This document shows, one piece after another, positions 61,509 through 64,000 of a stretch of 64,000 nt of DNA; the stretch's first letter is position 1, and the number at the start of each line of letters is the position of its first letter. The stretch comes from Flammeovirga pacifica (GTDB lineage: Bacteria; Bacteroidota; Bacteroidia; Cytophagales; Flammeovirgaceae), in contig NZ_JRYR02000002.1 of NCBI RefSeq assembly GCF_000807855.2, positions 821,756 to 885,755 on the forward strand, in the 5' to 3' direction. The notes below the pieces were generated by a model that did not search any database, had not been told where the DNA came from, and saw only the letters and a program-made list of their open reading frames with translations. Made by a program: the position numbers and the translations under genes.

Positions 61509-63176
61509 ATGACTTATAAACAATCTAACTTTACTAAAAGTCTTTTTTTATCTATTGTTCCAATTTTTTTAACCTTTTCTTGTAACACAGATATTAATTT
61601 AGACGATTTAGAAACCGCCCCTATTGACGACTTCCATATTGGCTTACCTCTTGTAAAAGGGAAGGTTAAATTCTTAGACTTTCTATCTGAAGATCAAAAA
61701 GACGATATCAATGTAGATGAAGATAACAATATATATTTTGAATTTTCTCAAGATGTTGAAATTGCCAGTACATCTCAAATTGTAACCGCTTTTGGTGGCT
61801 CATCTCCAGAATCTTTTTTCAAAGTAAATTTTGACAAAAATTTCTCAAGTGATGTACTTATACCTTCTACTGGGATAAACTTCGAAATTGTAAAAAATAT
61901 TTCAGATTGCTCAAGTATTAACTGCTTACCTATCTCTAATGAAATTGGAGATGTAACAAAATTAAAATTTTCTAAAGGAGCACTAGAAGTTCACTTTAAA
62001 GGAAACGTTGGTGGATATCTATCATTGAGTTTAAGTGCTACTGGTATTGATGGTGATGAGACTATTACTAGCAAGTCATACGTACAAGATCCCTCAAAAT
62101 TTGAAGTTGCTACACTTCCATTAGTTGATATTTGGATTAATAATGAAAATAAACCAGAGTTAACTATTCAATATTTTGATGTAAATAGCACTCCTCAAGA
62201 AGCTTATATCAACGAAATTGATATGAGTGATGATAATGAAATTGATGAATTAGAAATTTTCTTTAAAGATGGTAAAACTGCTGATCCTGTAACAATACCT
62301 TACGAAGAGATTCAATTAGATTTTCTAAGTGATATTTTTGATGAAAATGTGGAAATCAAATTTAAAGAGACTGAAATCTCATTAAATTTAGAGAATCCAA
62401 TTGGTGCTACAGGCATTGTTGATATGACAGATAATGCAAAAACAGTTAATAGTGACGGAAGTGAAATGATGTTATTTTTTAATGATGATGCTGGAAAAAC
62501 ACAAATACTTAACATTGAAGCTGCTTCTGGGTTTAACACATCATACGCTCTTTATAAAAAAGTATACCAATCAGATCAGCTTTTAAGTGCTAGACCAACA
62601 AAAGCTACATTTACTGGAAAAGTACATTATGTAGTTCCTCCGGGACAGAGTTGTCAGTTTTCACACGATGATAAAGTTGTTGCAACCATAAAAGGAAAGG
62701 CACCACTATATATTGGTTTCGATAATTATATAAGCACAAATAAAACAGACGTAAATCTTGATGCTGGAATTAATATTATTGAATTAAAATCTGCTGAGCT
62801 AAGAACAGAAATGAATAATGAAATTCCTATTGGTGGAGAATTTATCATTCATGTATTAGACGAAGATGATAATATTAGTGCTACCATTAATGTTGATGGT
62901 AATGATAATAAAAAATCAATTTTAGCTGCCACCACAGATAGTGATGGAGAAAACGCTCAATATACACCTAATTATTTAACTACTATGTTGAATATGGAAC
63001 AAGTAGATGCTTTACTTAAAGCTACTGCTGTTGAGATCTCTTTTGTAATGAAAGCAGATGGTAATCCAGATACTTCTGAACTTGAACCTGTAAGGATCAC
63101 TTACAATCAAGAATTAGAAATCATCTCAGGTATTTACATTAATGCTTCTATTAACGGTACAAATAGCTCAAAATAG
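61509..63176 (+). CDS. Large secreted lipoprotein of unknown function
   Basis: 555 residues, lipoprotein signal (FLTFSCNTD; cysteine near residue 25). The mature protein is rich in D, N, E and S and in predicted beta strands, with a repeated theme of extended strands (YFEFSQDVEIASTSQ, VTGIDGDETIT). No known domain was recognised. It lies 4 bases before the DUF5723-like gene, so they are probably co-transcribed and may form a surface pair. Gene length and codon use are normal. Confidence 0.7.
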   Translation: MTYKQSNFTKSLFLSIVPIFLTFSCNTDINLDDLETAPIDDFHIGLPLVKGKVKFLDFLSEDQKDDINVDEDNNIYFEFSQDVEIASTSQIVTAFGGSSPESFFKVNFDKNFSSDVLIPSTGINFEIVKNISDCSSINCLPISNEIGDVTKLKFSKGALEVHFKGNVGGYLSLSLSATGIDGDETITSKSYVQDPSKFEVATLPLVDIWINNENKPELTIQYFDVNSTPQEAYINEIDMSDDNEIDELEIFFKDGKTADPVTIPYEEIQLDFLSDIFDENVEIKFKETEISLNLENPIGATGIVDMTDNAKTVNSDGSEMMLFFNDDAGKTQILNIEAASGFNTSYALYKKVYQSDQLLSARPTKATFTGKVHYVVPPGQSCQFSHDDKVVATIKGKAPLYIGFDNYISTNKTDVNLDAGINIIELKSAELRTEMNNEIPIGGEFIIHVLDEDDNISATINVDGNDNKKSILAATTDSDGENAQYTPNYLTTMLNMEQVDALLKATAVEISFVMKADGNPDTSELEPVRITYNQELEIISGIYINASINGTNSSK

Positions 63177-63180
63177 TCAA

Positions 63181-64000
63181 ATGAAAAAATATTTATATAT
63201 ACTCCCTTTTATCTTTTTGTGCGTTAATTCATACGCTCAACAAGTAAATACATTATTCTTTCAAGAAAATGTAGCACAAGCTCAACAGCTCAACCCTGCT
63301 AGATCTATTGATTCTAAATGGGTAGTAAGTATTCCTATTACAAATATTAGTCTGAGTGCCACTAATGAATTTTCATTAAGTGATATTTATTATGAAAAAA
63401 ATGGTCAAGGATATATTGATCAAAACGCTTTAAGTAATATTTTATCTCCCAAAAATAATGTTCAATTAAGTAGTTTGTCTTCTGAAATTATAGGGTTATA
63501 TCATCAAACTGATAATTTCGGATTTCGTGTTAGTTTAAACTATGGTTTGTTTCAGAAAACTGTATATAATGACAATCTATTTAAATTACTTACCAAAGGG
63601 CCTGCGGCACCAGGCGTTCTTGGTGAAACACAATATGTATCTGCTATTATGGATGTTATGGGATATGTTTCTCTTAATTTAGGTACCAATTTTAAAGTAA
63701 ATGAGAAATTATCTTTAGGTGCTACAATAAAGTTACTATCTGGTAAACAACAGTTAAAAGCAAAAGCAGAGGCCTCTTTTGTTCAAAAAGACAATACAAG
63801 TTTTGATACTGAAGTAGATGGACGTTTTACTCTTTCTGGTAATGGATTAGGAAAATTTATTGATACTGATAACAACTTTTCAGTGAATGAAGACGACATG
63901 GTTGAATCTACAACAAGTTTTTCTAATTATGGTGCTGCAATAGATTTGGGTGCAATTTATCAAATTAATGATCAATGGAAAGTAGAAGCTTCTGTTTTGA
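63181..64000 (+). CDS. DUF5723-like outer-membrane protein, N-terminal part
   Basis: Starts with ATG 4 bases after the lipoprotein stop. Signal peptide (MKKYLYILPFIFLCVNSYAQ), then FFQENVAQAQQLNPARSIDSKWVVSIPI, where the NPA motif after the signal sequence and the following beta-strand-rich body match DUF5723/type F outer-membrane proteins. About 273 codons are in the window; the rest runs off the right edge. Family call is tentative, function unknown. Confidence 0.65.
   Translation, partial: MKKYLYILPFIFLCVNSYAQQVNTLFFQENVAQAQQLNPARSIDSKWVVSIPITNISLSATNEFSLSDIYYEKNGQGYIDQNALSNILSPKNNVQLSSLSSEIIGLYHQTDNFGFRVSLNYGLFQKTVYNDNLFKLLTKGPAAPGVLGETQYVSAIMDVMGYVSLNLGTNFKVNEKLSLGATIKLLSGKQQLKAKAEASFVQKDNTSFDTEVDGRFTLSGNGLGKFIDTDNNFSVNEDDMVESTTSFSNYGAAIDLGAIYQINDQWKVEASVL

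Noticed and set aside
1-64000. tRNA, rRNA, CRISPR arrays, prophage and intact insertion sequences
   Set aside because: No tandem repeat-spacer pattern, no tRNA-like cloverleaf, no transposase or integrase motif was recognised on either strand.

Overview
The window looks like chromosomal DNA of a low-GC marine-type member of the Bacteroidota, most likely order Cytophagales and probably Flammeovirgaceae/Flammeovirga-like. The genus is inference. The supporting signs are a SusC/SusD pair, a hybrid two-component (HTCS) regulator, secreted enzymes with type IX secretion (T9SS) C-terminal domains, an ~1630-residue pyruvate:ferredoxin oxidoreductase, and weak or absent Shine-Dalgarno sites. I saw no rRNA, tRNA, CRISPR array, prophage or intact insertion sequence.

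Layout. 1-1344: end of proA and a short proB (proline synthesis), closed by a strong terminator. 1635-6428: a minus-strand polyamine cluster encoding arginine decarboxylase, agmatinase, a deoxyhypusine-synthase-like enzyme and, upstream, a GNAT-nitrilase fusion. 6820-14318: mixed minus-strand genes: a BamA-like barrel, an alpha/beta hydrolase with a small membrane partner, a DUF6624 lipoprotein, aconitase B, and a signal peptidase I homologue lacking the expected catalytic lysine.

14539-36383: a xylan-utilisation locus. A 1339-residue HTCS probably senses xylo-oligosaccharides and controls susC-susD-lipoprotein-GH10-GPH symporter-GH43. T9SS-secreted GH8 and GH11 enzymes, a second GH10 and a GH26-like lipoprotein flank this. 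The implied flow is surface and secreted endo-xylanases, then SusCD import, then the inner-membrane symporter, then cytosolic GH43. A 37-codon membrane-peptide frame lies between the regulator gene and susC.

37981-49381: one plus-strand energy operon with a giant pyruvate:ferredoxin oxidoreductase, rnfC-D-G-E-A, a 61-residue one-helix four-cysteine protein, an FNR-type reductase, and rnfB last. It should couple pyruvate oxidation to reduced ferredoxin, then to ion pumping (Rnf) and perhaps NAD(P)H. Three of its few wide spacers hold imperfect inverted repeats. The small Cys protein next to rnfA resembles in layout the NqrM iron-delivery factor of Na+-NQR, and is one of the best candidates here for something undescribed.

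49437-56677: a CDF transporter, a DUF2490 barrel, a secreted-protein gene broken by an in-frame amber codon, a Crp-family regulator with a truncated DNA-binding wing, and a two-gene unit (TPR/SpoIIE phosphatase plus an OmpL47-type periplasmic protein). 56897-61105: a five-gene minus-strand operon (small unknown protein, UbiA prenyltransferase, type III polyketide synthase, methyltransferase, FAD oxidoreductase) that looks like a pathway to a methylated, possibly prenylated phenolic lipid or quinone. 61509-64000: a large surface lipoprotein and the start of a DUF5723-like outer-membrane protein; the divergent gap before them contains two orphan terminators.
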